Of a stretch of DNA of 64,000 bases, positions 46,112 through 54,818 are shown one piece after another. Both the position numbers and the translations under genes were made by a program. The notes below the pieces were generated by a model. That model was not told where the DNA came from. It saw nothing but the letters and a program-made list of their open reading frames with translations, and did not search any database. Each line of letters starts with the position of its first letter. Position 1 is the stretch's first letter. Source of the stretch: Cyclobacteriaceae bacterium (GTDB lineage: Bacteria > Bacteroidota > Bacteroidia > Cytophagales > Cyclobacteriaceae); the NCBI GenBank assembly GCA_028285685.1, contig JANQOR010000038.1, positions 62,001-126,000 of the forward strand, given 5' to 3'.

Positions 46112-47041
46112 CTAGTTAAGTTTTGATTGCTGTTCTAATACTTCTCCGTATGTGATCACTGAACATCCCTGCTGCTCGAGATAATGTTTGATATGGCTGA
46201 CATGCGCGGCTCCTACAGTTAGTAGTGCTCGCTCAGCCTTATTGCTGATGGCAGCCTGATAAATGCGTTCTGCCATTATCTTGTTTCTCTTGTGCCATGC
46301 TTCTTTGACGGATTTAGCTTCAGTTGATTTTGGCAAGATGGATGGTAGCTCATCGATGAGGCTGGAAAATGAACCTTGAAATTCCCGACTGTTCACAAAT
46401 TCTATTAGCGAACCGGCCTTGTTGGCTTTCTTGTATCTCTTCTGGATTTTCACATACGACCCTAAAGGCTTGAATTTTAGATTGAGGAGAAGCTTTTTCG
46501 TGACCTTATTGTTGTTTTCAAGGAACACCATTTCGCCGTAGCGGTAGTCGATGTTTTGAAACTCTTCAATTCCTAATCGTCTGGCTGCTGGAAAAACAAT
46601 GTTTCCATATTCAGAATTTCCGAGGCTTCTGTGATATCGTGAAAAAGGCCCAGGAGTCTGATCACTTTTTCCAAGAGAATCCCAATGGAAATATGCGTTC
46701 CAGAAGTCATATCGAGAGAAATAGTGGGCTCCTTGAAGTTGGCGCTGGGTTGAGATGCTGTTGTATTTTCCACTTGCCAATTCTCTTTTTAAACTATCTG
46801 CGCGCTTCATGTTTCTTGGGAGGATTTCCCTAAGACTTAAGGTGTCATCCGTTGGGATCGCTTCGATACATATAATGTCCGGATCGTAAGAAACGATGTC
46901 TCTTTGGACTTTTTCAAAATTCTGAAGGGATTTGTATTCCTCTTCGAAATGATGAACGGTCCCAATGATCAAGACTTCAATTTTCTGTGCCTGACACAAG
47001 AAAGAAATAGATATCAGGCAGGCATTAATGATTGTTTTCAT
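46112..47041 (-). CDS. Exported TraB/DUF5694-like protein
   Basis: A 309-residue exported protein. The start at 47041 (MKTIINACLISISFLCQAQ) gives a clean signal peptide; an ATG at 47062 adds seven basic residues. Motifs are VLIIGTVHHFEEEYK near residue 25 (GTxH), DIICIEAIPTDD near 55, and LTVGAAHVSHIKHYLEQQG at the C-terminus (GxxH). These are the three catalytic-type blocks of the TraB/TIKI fold, which includes metal-dependent peptidases. The substrate is unknown. It is first in an operon with the CPBP-like gene and divergent from the LytTR regulator, with the repeat array between. Confidence 0.75.
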   Translation of the reverse strand: MKTIINACLISISFLCQAQKIEVLIIGTVHHFEEEYKSLQNFEKVQRDIVSYDPDIICIEAIPTDDTLSLREILPRNMKRADSLKRELASGKYNSISTQRQLQGAHYFSRYDFWNAYFHWDSLGKSDQTPGPFSRYHRSLGNSEYGNIVFPAARRLGIEEFQNIDYRYGEMVFLENNNKVTKKLLLNLKFKPLGSYVKIQKRYKKANKAGSLIEFVNSREFQGSFSSLIDELPSILPKSTEAKSVKEAWHKRNKIMAERIYQAAISNKAERALLTVGAAHVSHIKHYLEQQGCSVITYGEVLEQQSKLN

Positions 47042-47097
47042 GTGAATTTTGCTTTTTTTCAAAGCACACGAATCGGACGGTATACAGATGCCAATTA

Positions 47098-47193
47098 TGT
47101 CTGAAATCCGGGATTGGCGTACTGAAATCAGGTATTTCCAGTGATTGAATCCCGTGGCTAATTGTCTGAAATGCCTAAATTCATGTCTGAAAT
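47098..47193 (+). repeat. Four copies of a TGTCTGAAAT-type repeat in two pairs with 21-bp periods
   Basis: TGTCTGAAAT occurs exactly at 47098-47107, 47163-47172 and 47184-47193, and as GTACTGAAAT at 47119-47128. The copies form two pairs (47098/47119 and 47163/47184), each with a 21-base period, and the pairs are 65 bases apart. LytTR-type regulators bind two ~9-base direct repeats about 21 bases apart, and a LytTR gene starts at 47206, so this is a likely operator for that gene and perhaps for the divergent TraB-like operon. Confidence 0.8.
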
Positions 47194-47205
47194 CTGAGAC
47201 AAAAA

Positions 47206-48102
47206 ATGTGGTTGGAACTAAACTATAAGTTGCTGGGAAGTAGAAGAGCTGTTTTGATCACTACGATTACTGTCGTGCTGGTATACAATTTCATTGTGTA
47301 CCTACATCCGGAGAATTTAGGGTGGATTAGAAGTGACCATTTCTCATTTTCAAACGCAATCCAATTCCTGATCGTTGATCAAATACTGCTGGAGCTGATA
47401 AGTGCTTCCATCATCTTCCAGCTAATCAGGTTTTATGCGGAACGATTGAGGCTCTTTGAAGTACGACTTGCCATCAAGGAACTAATCATTTACCAGCTTA
47501 AATTTTTGCCGGTCTTGCTAGTGGCATTTTTCTTCTTTGCGCCATTTACGCTGACGGCCCGATTTCTTTACCATAACTTTTCCAACATCAGCTGGGATGT
47601 TTATTTCGAGAGCTATTTCTATAGCAGTACGCTCTATGTAGTCTACCTTCTGCCTGTACTTCTCTATGGGTACGGAATCATCAACGCAAATTTGATCGTG
47701 CAGTACAATCAACAGTTAGGAAAAACAAAACTGGATTTGAGAGAAGCGAAAAAACCCAAGCTCAAAAGCCGATTGTGGGCTGCCGATGAATGGGGCGAGA
47801 TGTTTTTGGATGTTGACAAAATCTTTTGGATAGAGCGATCTGACCGTAAAAGTTTTGCGAAAACAGAATTAGAAAAATACAGGCTTAAGGAGAATATAAC
47901 TGAACTGGAGGACAAATTGGATCCGAATAAGTTTGTGCGAATTAATCGCGGGACGCTCGTCAATATGGAGTTTGTCCAGAATTATTCCTTTTGGGAAAAT
48001 GACAAATACGTTTTAAGGATGAACGATGCGAATAAATCAGAGTTCGTTATGTCTCGCGAACGCCTGCAAAAAATAAAACACATGTTTTTGGCAATGGGCT
48101 AG
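47206..48102 (+). CDS. Membrane-anchored LytTR family transcription regulator
   Basis: A 298-residue protein. About four membrane helices lie in residues 17-175 ([57 protein letters not shown]). A C-terminal LytTR DNA-binding domain follows at about 195-298 ([41 protein letters not shown]). It has no receiver domain, so a membrane signal probably acts on it directly. The repeat array just upstream is the expected kind of site for its own product. It overlaps the convergent queG by 4 bases. Confidence 0.9.
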   Translation: MWLELNYKLLGSRRAVLITTITVVLVYNFIVYLHPENLGWIRSDHFSFSNAIQFLIVDQILLELISASIIFQLIRFYAERLRLFEVRLAIKELIIYQLKFLPVLLVAFFFFAPFTLTARFLYHNFSNISWDVYFESYFYSSTLYVVYLLPVLLYGYGIINANLIVQYNQQLGKTKLDLREAKKPKLKSRLWAADEWGEMFLDVDKIFWIERSDRKSFAKTELEKYRLKENITELEDKLDPNKFVRINRGTLVNMEFVQNYSFWENDKYVLRMNDANKSEFVMSRERLQKIKHMFLAMG

Positions 48103-49031
48103 TCCGGTTTAATAAATGAGAGATTTCGTCTTAGTCCTTCAAATTTTGTTCGTTTTACCGCTGACTGCTTGAAGACCTTCTGGAACACCTCTTTAGTCAT
48201 TTCCTCCCAGTCGACAGTAGAGAATTTTTCCCATCCTTGAGGTTCGAACTTTGGTTCGTGATGAGGCTTGGAAAAACGATTCCATGGGCAAACATCTTGA
48301 CAGATATCGCACCCAAAAACCCATCCTTCCATGTCCTTTTTGAACTCATGCGGGATCTCATCTTTAAGTTCAATAGTAAGATACGAAATGCAGCGACTGC
48401 CATCCACCACATAAGGCTCAGGAATTGCATTTGTGGGGCAGGCATCTTGACACGCCGTGCAGGTTCCACAATAGTCTTTCATAGGTCCGTCCGCCTCAAG
48501 CTCGAGGTCCGAAATAATCTCAGCCAGGAAGAAAAAACTACCCATCTCGCGATTTAACAAAAGGGAATTTTTACCAATCCAACCAATTCCGCTTTTCGCG
48601 GCCCAGGCTCGCTCATGAACGGGAGCGGAATCAACAAAGACTCTTCCTTGCACATCACCAATCTCCTCGGCGATCAAGTGCATAAAATCCCTAAGCTTTT
48701 CTTTGACTATGAAGTGATAATCCTGTCCGTAAGCATATTTCGCTATCCTTGGTAAACCGGGTGACTGATGCGATTTGGTTGGATAGTAATTGTACACAAG
48801 AGACACTACTGATTTTGCTCCAGGGACTAGCTTGGTTGGATCAAGTCTTTTTTCAAAATGATTTTCGAGGTAGCCCATCTTTCCTTGATATCCCCGCTTC
48901 AGCCATTCTTCAAGTTTCAATGCTTCCCCTGACAGATGCTCAGCTTTGGCTATACCACAGAAATCAAAACCCAGCTCAGAAGCCATCCTCTTAATTTTTT
49001 GGGTGTTTGTCTTAACAATCTGCGAATCCAT
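48099..49031 (-). CDS. queG: Epoxyqueuosine reductase
   Basis: A 310-residue enzyme that makes queuosine from epoxyqueuosine in tRNA, using cobalamin and two [4Fe-4S] clusters. The clusters are bound by [16 protein letters not shown] and [11 protein letters not shown] (near residues 189 and 239). [22 protein letters not shown] (near 140) is the conserved core. The start at 49031 (MDSQIVK) is favoured over one at 49061, because the upstream codons lie in an inverted repeat. The C-terminus ends in [14 protein letters not shown]. Confidence 0.93.
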   Translation of the reverse strand: MDSQIVKTNTQKIKRMASELGFDFCGIAKAEHLSGEALKLEEWLKRGYQGKMGYLENHFEKRLDPTKLVPGAKSVVSLVYNYYPTKSHQSPGLPRIAKYAYGQDYHFIVKEKLRDFMHLIAEEIGDVQGRVFVDSAPVHERAWAAKSGIGWIGKNSLLLNREMGSFFFLAEIISDLELEADGPMKDYCGTCTACQDACPTNAIPEPYVVDGSRCISYLTIELKDEIPHEFKKDMEGWVFGCDICQDVCPWNRFSKPHHEPKFEPQGWEKFSTVDWEEMTKEVFQKVFKQSAVKRTKFEGLRRNLSFIKPD

Positions 49032-49043
49032 CGAATGGTTTTG

Positions 49044-49093
49044 AAAGTGAAGATAATTCACTTTAGGTTTGAATTGTTCTAATTAATAATTAG
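49044..49093. repeat. Two short inverted repeats upstream of queG
   Basis: AAAGTGAA-gataa-TTCACTTT (49044-49064) and CTAATTA-a-TAATTAG (49079-49093) are both perfect and lie directly before the queG start. They may be operator sites. Nothing here resembles a preQ1 riboswitch clearly. Confidence 0.5.
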
Positions 49094-49144
49094 GATATCG
49101 CTGGTGTATGCAAAATATAATTACCGCTGATAGTAGGGACCGAT

Positions 49145-49171
49145 AGCCTGTCTGAAATGACGGGCTTTTTT
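49145..49171 (+). terminator. Orphan rho-independent terminator on the plus strand
   Basis: AGCCTGTC-TGAAAT-GACGGGCT with one G-T pair, followed by six T on the plus strand. No plus-strand gene lies upstream nearby (queG and the SOD-like gene are both minus), so it may end a short RNA starting within the preceding ~90 bases. Confidence 0.65.
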
Positions 49172-49175
49172 ATTT

Positions 49176-49766
49176 TTAGGGACTTAGAGTCTCTCCCAAT
49201 ATTATAGTTCCGCCTGCAATCTTCGCATTTACATGACCATGATTGTGACCATGATTAGGGTCGCATTCGTTTAGAAAGTCCTCTTCGTTTTCATGTATGA
49301 ACAGTACGGTGTTTTCAATGTCAGAATCCGTATCTGCGCCGAGTGACCATAGGTCAGTTTGAATCATGAAAGTTCCCTTACCATTTTCATCAACAGAGAT
49401 GTTTCCTACGTCGCCTGCAAAAGGCTTGGCCCAAACGTTTCCCATACTTTCAACATTGCAAAAGGCGGTGAATACATTTTGATTCCAGTGTCGATCAGGA
49501 ACCTCCAAAGTACCAAGGTGTAAGTGCATCGCATGCGTTGTATTAGGTACCATATTGGAAACTGAAACTTCCATGGTTGTGACACCATCCTGGTATTGTA
49601 AACTGACATTTCCCATCAGTTCACCTTTGACATAATTCTCACCATCTTCAGTGGACACAAAGTGGATATCAGCTGCTCCCAGTGTTATTGGTCCTGCAGG
49701 AATTGGCTGCTCATCGCTATCGCAGCTAATTGCAAATGCAAGGAAAACGACGACAAGTACTCTCAT
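49176..49766 (-). CDS. Cu/Zn superoxide dismutase-like lipoprotein with incomplete zinc site
   Basis: A 196-residue lipoprotein; the ATG at 49766 (MRVLVVVFLAFAISC) gives a lipobox Cys at 15. Blocks match the SodC fold: HAMHLHLG for the copper pair, FAGDVGNISVDENGKG where SodC has HAGDLGNI, FIHENEEDF for the last copper His, and a C-terminal KIAGGTI. At the zinc ligand His the sequence has Phe, while the Asp is kept. Two Cys (AFCNVES, NECDPNH) could form the usual disulphide. The tail has an HGHNHGH metal-binding-like run. It is probably a periplasmic copper-binding or copper-only SOD-like protein; activity is not proven. Confidence 0.7.
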   Translation of the reverse strand: MRVLVVVFLAFAISCDSDEQPIPAGPITLGAADIHFVSTEDGENYVKGELMGNVSLQYQDGVTTMEVSVSNMVPNTTHAMHLHLGTLEVPDRHWNQNVFTAFCNVESMGNVWAKPFAGDVGNISVDENGKGTFMIQTDLWSLGADTDSDIENTVLFIHENEEDFLNECDPNHGHNHGHVNAKIAGGTIILGETLSP

Positions 49767-49816
49767 TTTTAATAGTGTGTGCTTACGCAAATAAAAAAAG
49801 GGTGTTCATTTTTCGG

Positions 49817-49848
49817 TTGATATTCCGATCTTAAACACCATAATTTTG
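49817..49848 (+). promoter_or_regulatory. Putative promoter (TTG-N21-TAATTTTG) for ada
   Basis: TTG at 49817-49819 and TAATTTTG at 49841-49848 with a 21-base spacer fit the Bacteroidota promoter model, 31 bases before the ada start. Confidence 0.6.
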
Positions 49849-49879
49849 ACATTTAGTTATCATAAAGACAGTTCAGCGC

Positions 49880-50920
49880 ATGATCTCCCTACCGACGGTC
49901 AACGAAATGTATCAAGCATTGCTAGCCAAAGACTCACATTATGAGGGAATTTTTATTGTTGGAGTCAAGACAACAGGCATTTTCTGCAGGCCAACATGTT
50001 CAGCCAGGAAACCAAAGAAGCAGAACGTTGAATTTTTCAAGGATGTGAGTGATGCATTGAGAAATGGTTATAGGGCTTGTAAGATTTGCAGACCTACGAA
50101 AGCTTTTGGTGAAAATCCTGACTGGCTTGTGCCATTGTTACAAGAAGTGGAAAGTCATCCTGAGAAAAAATGGAAAGACTATGAGTTAACTAAAATGGGT
50201 TATAGTCCGTCAAGAATACGTCGTTTTTTTAAGAAGCAGCATGGAATTACATTTCAGGCTTATCTCCGAATGAGCAGAATTAATCAGGCTTTTTTGAAAA
50301 TTAAAGAAGGCGATAGCGTTACTTCAGCTGCTTTTTCAAATGGATATGAGTCTTTGAGTGGATTTTCTGAAACATATAAAAATATGACTGGTTTTTCACC
50401 CGGAACAAAAGGGGACCTTATAACAATGAACAGAATCCCGACTCCCTTGGGCCCCGTAATGGTAGGAGTAACGGACGATGGGTTATGCTTACTTGAGTTC
50501 ACCGATCGAAAAATGCTAGAGACGCAAATCGATATTCTCAAAAAGCGATTGAACGCTGAGATGGTAACTGGAAAGCATCCAATGATCGATCGAGTTAAGG
50601 ATCAACTGGATGAGTACTTTGAGGGTAGTAGAAAGGAGTTTGACCTGCCCTTGGTTGTTCCTGGAACTGAGTTTCAAATGAAAGCCTGGAATGCACTAGT
50701 TGAGATTCCCTACGGGGTGACTAGATCATATAAGCAGCAATCGAATGTGGTAGGAAATGTGAAAGCTGTGCGAGCTGTGGCCAGAGCTAATGGGGAAAAT
50801 CGAATTTCAATCATAATACCTTGCCATCGGATCATTGGATCTGACGGAAGTGCTGTAGGCTATGGTGGCGGCATTCACAGAAAGCAATGGTTGCTTAAGC
50901 ATGAATTTGAGAATCAATGA
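49880..50920 (+). CDS. ada: Ada-type methylated-DNA repair protein and regulator
   Basis: A 346-residue fusion. The N-terminal zinc domain has Cys at 36, 40, 67 and 70, the same spacing as E. coli Ada; C36 in FCRPTC is the phosphotriester acceptor. An AraC-type helix-turn-helix covers about 80-175. The C-terminal O6-methylguanine transferase has VPGTEFQMKAWNALVEIPYG and acceptor C315 in IIPCHRIIG. The first domain should activate the gene after methylation damage. It has its own promoter and no alkB or alkA next to it. Confidence 0.94.
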   Translation: MISLPTVNEMYQALLAKDSHYEGIFIVGVKTTGIFCRPTCSARKPKKQNVEFFKDVSDALRNGYRACKICRPTKAFGENPDWLVPLLQEVESHPEKKWKDYELTKMGYSPSRIRRFFKKQHGITFQAYLRMSRINQAFLKIKEGDSVTSAAFSNGYESLSGFSETYKNMTGFSPGTKGDLITMNRIPTPLGPVMVGVTDDGLCLLEFTDRKMLETQIDILKKRLNAEMVTGKHPMIDRVKDQLDEYFEGSRKEFDLPLVVPGTEFQMKAWNALVEIPYGVTRSYKQQSNVVGNVKAVRAVARANGENRISIIIPCHRIIGSDGSAVGYGGGIHRKQWLLKHEFENQ

Positions 50921-50968
50921 TCTTACAAGGCCATTGGGTGCTTATGTCATTTCGATGATGGGAGAAAT

Positions 50969-51201
50969 CTATTCTTCCACCCTTTGATTTAGAAATTGCC
51001 AATCCGGATTTATGGATTCTATCAACTTATTTTCTTTTCTCTGCGCCATTTCTTGATCTCCTTCTCCCTTTCAATTGCATGTCCTACGAACTGATGCCGC
51101 TCCCACCAGACAAGATGATGGCAATAGTACTTTCCGGCCCAACTCTTGGGATTTCCTCGATTTTCGTAATGTTGCCGGAGTCTGACGGACAGAGAGTATA
51201 C
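50969..51201 (-). pseudogene. GIY-YIG endonuclease family gene, frameshifted and lacking its start
   Basis: The minus strand reads VRLRQHYENRGNPKSWAGKYY, then VWWERHQFVGHAIEREKEIKKWRREKK. The frame then breaks and continues in the next one as KLIESINPDWQFLNQRVEE with a stop at 50969-50971. The break falls in an A run; one extra A would restore a typical GIY-YIG C-terminus (REKKNKLIES). Upstream of residue VRL no full GIY-YIG N-terminus with a start is seen: the matching part is short and split by stops. The gene is thus decayed or the read has two errors. It lies 61 bases after the lysA stop. Confidence 0.8.
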
Positions 51202-51261
51202 ATTCAGGTTACATGGTCGAAATCAGAACCTATTGGATGAAAATGGTTGAACTAAACCTAG

Positions 51262-52479
51262 CTAAAACTCAATCTCAACCTCAACTTGCGTTGCTAAAAT
51301 ATCCTCCAGGGTTTCTCGTCTTCTTATCAAGTGAAGCTTTCCTTCGTGAATCAGCGCTTCCGCTGGCCGTGGTCTTGAGTTGTAGTTGGAGGCCATCGTC
51401 GCACAATATGCTCCGGCATTCCGAAAAAGTAAGAGATCTCCTTTTCTCACCTCGGGAATGATCCGATCCAAGGCGAAGGAATCTGTTTCGCACACATATC
51501 CAACGACGTTGTAAATCTTCTTGTCTCCAGTAGGATTAGAAATGTTCTCAATCTCATGGTGAGCATTGTAGAACATTGGTCTGATAAAGTGGTTGAATCC
51601 TGTATCTAGGCCAATGAATGTGCATGAAGTGGTCTGCTTCACCACGTTTGTCCTTGCAACAAAGTAGCCTGCATTGCTCACCATGTATTTTCCTGGCTCA
51701 AATTCCAGCGTGTATTGCCTCTTTTGTTTTTCACAAAAGTCATTAAAAGATTGGCTGAATTTTTTTCCAAAGGAGCTGATATCCGTATGCAAATCACCTT
51801 CTTTATAAGCCACTTTAAATCCACTTCCGAAATCGATGTGAGTCACTGAATCGAATTTTTCGACAACGCTAAATACTAACTCCGCAGCCTTAATGAATAT
51901 CTCAGGATCCAGGATATCTGATCCGGTGTGGACGTGAACGCCCATGACATTAATGTTGAATTTTTTCGCAATCCGCTCAACATGGGGAATTTGATGGATC
52001 GAAATACCAAATTTTGAGTCAATGTGACCAACAGAGATTTTCTGGTTTCCTCCAGCCATCAAGTGGGGATTCACCCTGATGTAAACGGGTAGATTTGGGT
52101 GGTTCATGCCTACATATTCAAGCGTAATTAGGTTGTCAACATTGATTTTCACCCCGAGTTTGATGGCTTCTTCATACTCTTCAGTAGAGATGTTGTTTGG
52201 AGTGAAAAGAATGTCATCCGGTGAAAATCCCGCCGTGAGCCCTAGTTGGACTTCCTGAATGGAAACGCAATCCAATCCTGATCCCATGGCTTTGAAAAGC
52301 CTTAAGATGGTTAAGTTGTTGAGCGCCTTGCATGCATAATGCACTTTAAGTTTTTCAACCTTAAAAGCTTCCGTGAACTGTTTGTAGTTTTCCTGAATTT
52401 TTGAGGCGTCGTAAATGTAAAGCGGCGAGCCAAATTCTCTTACAGCTTTTTGTAGGTTAGTAATTTGCTTGTTGTCCAT
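51262..52479 (-). CDS. lysA: Diaminopimelate decarboxylase
   Basis: A 405-residue PLP enzyme that makes L-lysine from meso-diaminopimelate. The PLP lysine is K51 in KVHYACKALNN. HVHTGSDI, THIDFGSGFKVAYKEGD and EPGKYMVSNAGYFVARTN follow in order. The active-site Cys is near the end in GYVCETDSFALDR. The length fits the family. It stands alone, with a terminator-bearing gap upstream that belongs to the lipoprotein gene, and the decayed GIY-YIG gene behind it. Confidence 0.95.
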   Translation of the reverse strand: MDNKQITNLQKAVREFGSPLYIYDASKIQENYKQFTEAFKVEKLKVHYACKALNNLTILRLFKAMGSGLDCVSIQEVQLGLTAGFSPDDILFTPNNISTEEYEEAIKLGVKINVDNLITLEYVGMNHPNLPVYIRVNPHLMAGGNQKISVGHIDSKFGISIHQIPHVERIAKKFNINVMGVHVHTGSDILDPEIFIKAAELVFSVVEKFDSVTHIDFGSGFKVAYKEGDLHTDISSFGKKFSQSFNDFCEKQKRQYTLEFEPGKYMVSNAGYFVARTNVVKQTTSCTFIGLDTGFNHFIRPMFYNAHHEIENISNPTGDKKIYNVVGYVCETDSFALDRIIPEVRKGDLLLFRNAGAYCATMASNYNSRPRPAEALIHEGKLHLIRRRETLEDILATQVEVEIEF

Positions 52480-52495
52480 TTATCTAAATACAATT

Positions 52496-52523
52496 AAAAA
52501 AGCCGAAGCTACTGCCCCGGCTT
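52496..52523 (-). terminator. Terminator between the lipoprotein gene and lysA
   Basis: On the minus strand AAGCCGGGGC-agta-GCTTCGGCTT, with two G-T pairs, is followed by six T. It lies about 140 bases after the lipoprotein stop and 17 bases before lysA. Confidence 0.85.
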
Positions 52524-52662
52524 GAATTGATAATTATTCTCCCCTGAGGCAGTTAAGTCCAGGTTTGTTTCTTGATTTTTATCGTCTGTGTGATATTCAT
52601 TTCTCGAAAATCGCTCAAAAGTAGGGTCTTTGAACGGATTATTGAAATTTGATTGAGAACTA

Positions 52663-53187
52663 TCATCCTTCTTCCAATTCAAATGTCCCAACGAAGGCAC
52701 CAGTGAGATTTCGACCGCCTGTAAATGTGACATCGAAAACCATGGTGTAGTTTGGACTCGTTCCAGTAATGGTGACTGTGCCACCTGTAGCTGAGAGGGT
52801 GCTTGAATTTTCAATATCGACAAACGTTCCACTAAAAAAGAAGTTGCCATCTGGAGCTTGATCAATCACAGATCTAAACTCAAACTCCCCAGTGCTGAAT
52901 TGATCACCGGAAGCCGCAGCACCAAATGATAGGAAAAATTGTGAACTTGTTGAAAATTGAAAACTACCAGAGCTTGAATTGTAATTTATGTCACCATCAG
53001 AGATAGCGAAGGAGAATTCATAATGATCCTCTGCTCTTCCCACATCTACGGCGATAGCATTCCCGCCTATGAAACTGGTGCCGTCGAAGAATAATTCGTT
53101 CACGACCATTTCGGTCGAATCATCACTTCCACATGAGGATATAGCAATGAGAAAAAAAGTGAAGAAAAAAGTCAATAAGGTTTTCAT
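52663..53187 (-). CDS. Lipoprotein of unknown family
   Basis: A 174-residue lipoprotein with signal LLTFFFTFFLIAISSC (Cys 19). The rest is Ser/Thr/Gly/Phe-rich with alternating strands (YEFSFAISDGDINYNSSSGSFQFST), ending TGAFVGTFELEEG. No family recognised. It starts 12 bases after the rny stop, so it may be the last gene of the rny transcript. The 150-bp stretch after its stop has an open frame but no start of its own. Confidence 0.7.
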   Translation of the reverse strand: MKTLLTFFFTFFLIAISSCGSDDSTEMVVNELFFDGTSFIGGNAIAVDVGRAEDHYEFSFAISDGDINYNSSSGSFQFSTSSQFFLSFGAAASGDQFSTGEFEFRSVIDQAPDGNFFFSGTFVDIENSSTLSATGGTVTITGTSPNYTMVFDVTFTGGRNLTGAFVGTFELEEG

Positions 53188-53199
53188 ATCAGCAGTTTT

Positions 53200-54765
53200 T
53201 TATTTTGCAAAAGCCACGGCCCTGGTTTCCCTTATTACAGTCACCTTAATTTGACCAGGATACTGCATGTCTTTTTCAATTTTCTGAGAAATGTTAAATG
53301 AGAGTTCGCTGGCTTGCTTGTCATCAACATTTTCCGCGTCAACGAGGACTCTTAGTTCTCTGCCAGCTTGGATGGCATAGCACTTATTTACACCATCAAA
53401 GCTATGAGCAACACTTTCGAGATCTTTTAGTCTCTTGAGGTATTGCTCCATGATTTCACGCCGCGCTCCTGGTCGACTTCCGGATATCGCATCGCACGCC
53501 TGAACGATCGGCGAAATCAAAGAAGTCATCTCAATCTCGTCGTGGTGTGCTCCGATCGCATTGCAGACCTCAGGATTCTCCTTGTATTTCTGAGCCAGCT
53601 CCATGCCTATGATCGCGTGCGGCTTTTCTGGCTCGTCGGGCCAAACCTTTCCTATGTCATGCAACAGCCCAGCGCGCTTGGCCAATTTCGGATTGAGCCC
53701 CAGTTCGGAAGATAGTGTCGCGCACAAATTTGCGACCTCTCGTGAATGCTGCAGCAGATTCTGACCATAGGAAGATCTGAACTTCATACGACCGATCATC
53801 TTTATCAATTCAGGATGTACACCATGGATTCCGAGATCGATTACTGTCCGTTCACCAATTTCCACGATTTCCTCGTTGATGTTTTTAGATGTTTTAGCAA
53901 CAATTTCCTCAATCCTAGCAGGGTGAATTCTCCCATCTTGCACCAACCGGTGCAGAGACAGTCTTGCAATCTCTCTTCTTACAGGATCGAAGCCTGAAAT
54001 GATGATTGCTTCGGGTGTATCGTCAACGATGATCTCGACACCTGTGGCGGCTTCCAGTGTTCTAATATTTCTTCCTTCGCGACCAATGATTTTTCCTTTA
54101 ATATCATCACTTTCAATGTTGAAAACGGATACCGTGTTCTCGATGGCATGTTCAGTAGCTGTCCGTTGGATGGCCTGAATGACAACTTTTTTTGCCTCCT
54201 TAGCAGCAGTCATCTTGGCTTCTTCAACGATTTCCTTTATATGAGCCGAAGCATCGGTTCTAGCTTCATCTTTTAACGTTTCGATGATCTGACTTTTAGC
54301 TTCTTCGGCAGACAAGTTCGCTGCCTTTTCAAGTATTGCGACTTGTTGATTTTTTAACTTTTCAAATTCATCCTTACGTTGACGAGCAATCTCCATTTGA
54401 TTGGCAAGTGTCTCCTTTAGATTATCGAGATCCCTTTCTGTACGTTTGTTTTGCTCGATCTGTTTGTTAAGGTTGGCCTCCTTTTGCTTGAGCTTTTGCT
54501 CATTGGTAATGATGATGTTTTTCTTACGGTTGGCTTCCTCCTCAAATTCCGTTTTCATTTTGAGTACATTCTCTTTGCCTTCAAGGATCCGCTCGTTTTT
54601 GAGGTTCTCCGCTTTTACTTCGGCCTCTTTGAGAATGATCTTACTTTGCTCCTCTGCCTCCTTTACTTTTTTACCAGCGCTCTTTCCCTTTAAGATACGA
54701 CCAATAATTAATCCAAGTAGGAGGGATACTACAGCGGCAATGATAAGTAGTGTATTTGAATCCAT
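53200..54765 (-). CDS. rny: Ribonuclease Y
   Basis: A 521-residue endoribonuclease that starts mRNA decay at the membrane. An N-terminal membrane segment (about 4-24), a long coiled coil to about 200, a KH domain ([21 protein letters not shown]) and an HD domain ([21 protein letters not shown]) are all present, and the length is that of the family. It follows zapA on the same strand (53-bp gap), and a hairpin covers the leader in front of its start. Confidence 0.96.
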   Translation of the reverse strand: MDSNTLLIIAAVVSLLLGLIIGRILKGKSAGKKVKEAEEQSKIILKEAEVKAENLKNERILEGKENVLKMKTEFEEEANRKKNIIITNEQKLKQKEANLNKQIEQNKRTERDLDNLKETLANQMEIARQRKDEFEKLKNQQVAILEKAANLSAEEAKSQIIETLKDEARTDASAHIKEIVEEAKMTAAKEAKKVVIQAIQRTATEHAIENTVSVFNIESDDIKGKIIGREGRNIRTLEAATGVEIIVDDTPEAIIISGFDPVRREIARLSLHRLVQDGRIHPARIEEIVAKTSKNINEEIVEIGERTVIDLGIHGVHPELIKMIGRMKFRSSYGQNLLQHSREVANLCATLSSELGLNPKLAKRAGLLHDIGKVWPDEPEKPHAIIGMELAQKYKENPEVCNAIGAHHDEIEMTSLISPIVQACDAISGSRPGARREIMEQYLKRLKDLESVAHSFDGVNKCYAIQAGRELRVLVDAENVDDKQASELSFNISQKIEKDMQYPGQIKVTVIRETRAVAFAK

Positions 54766-54771
54766 CTTTTC

Positions 54772-54792
54772 GTTATTTGGTTGACAAATAAC
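54772..54792 (-). promoter_or_regulatory. Hairpin just upstream of rny start
   Basis: GTTATTTG / CAAATAAC is a perfect 8-bp stem with a 5-base loop, ending 6 bases before the rny ATG on the minus strand. It could limit ribosome access or act as a cleavage site for control of the gene by its own product; this is inference. Confidence 0.5.
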
Positions 54793-54818
54793 AGGGTAGA
54801 ATGGAGCTATCTAAGGAT

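Noticed and set aside
52509-52662. Protein-like stretch on the minus strand after the lipoprotein gene (FNNPFKDPTFERFSRNEYHTD)
   Set aside because: It has no start of its own except inside the lipoprotein gene in another frame, runs into a terminator, and I recognise no family. It might be a frameshifted tail of the lipoprotein, but nothing supports this beyond composition.
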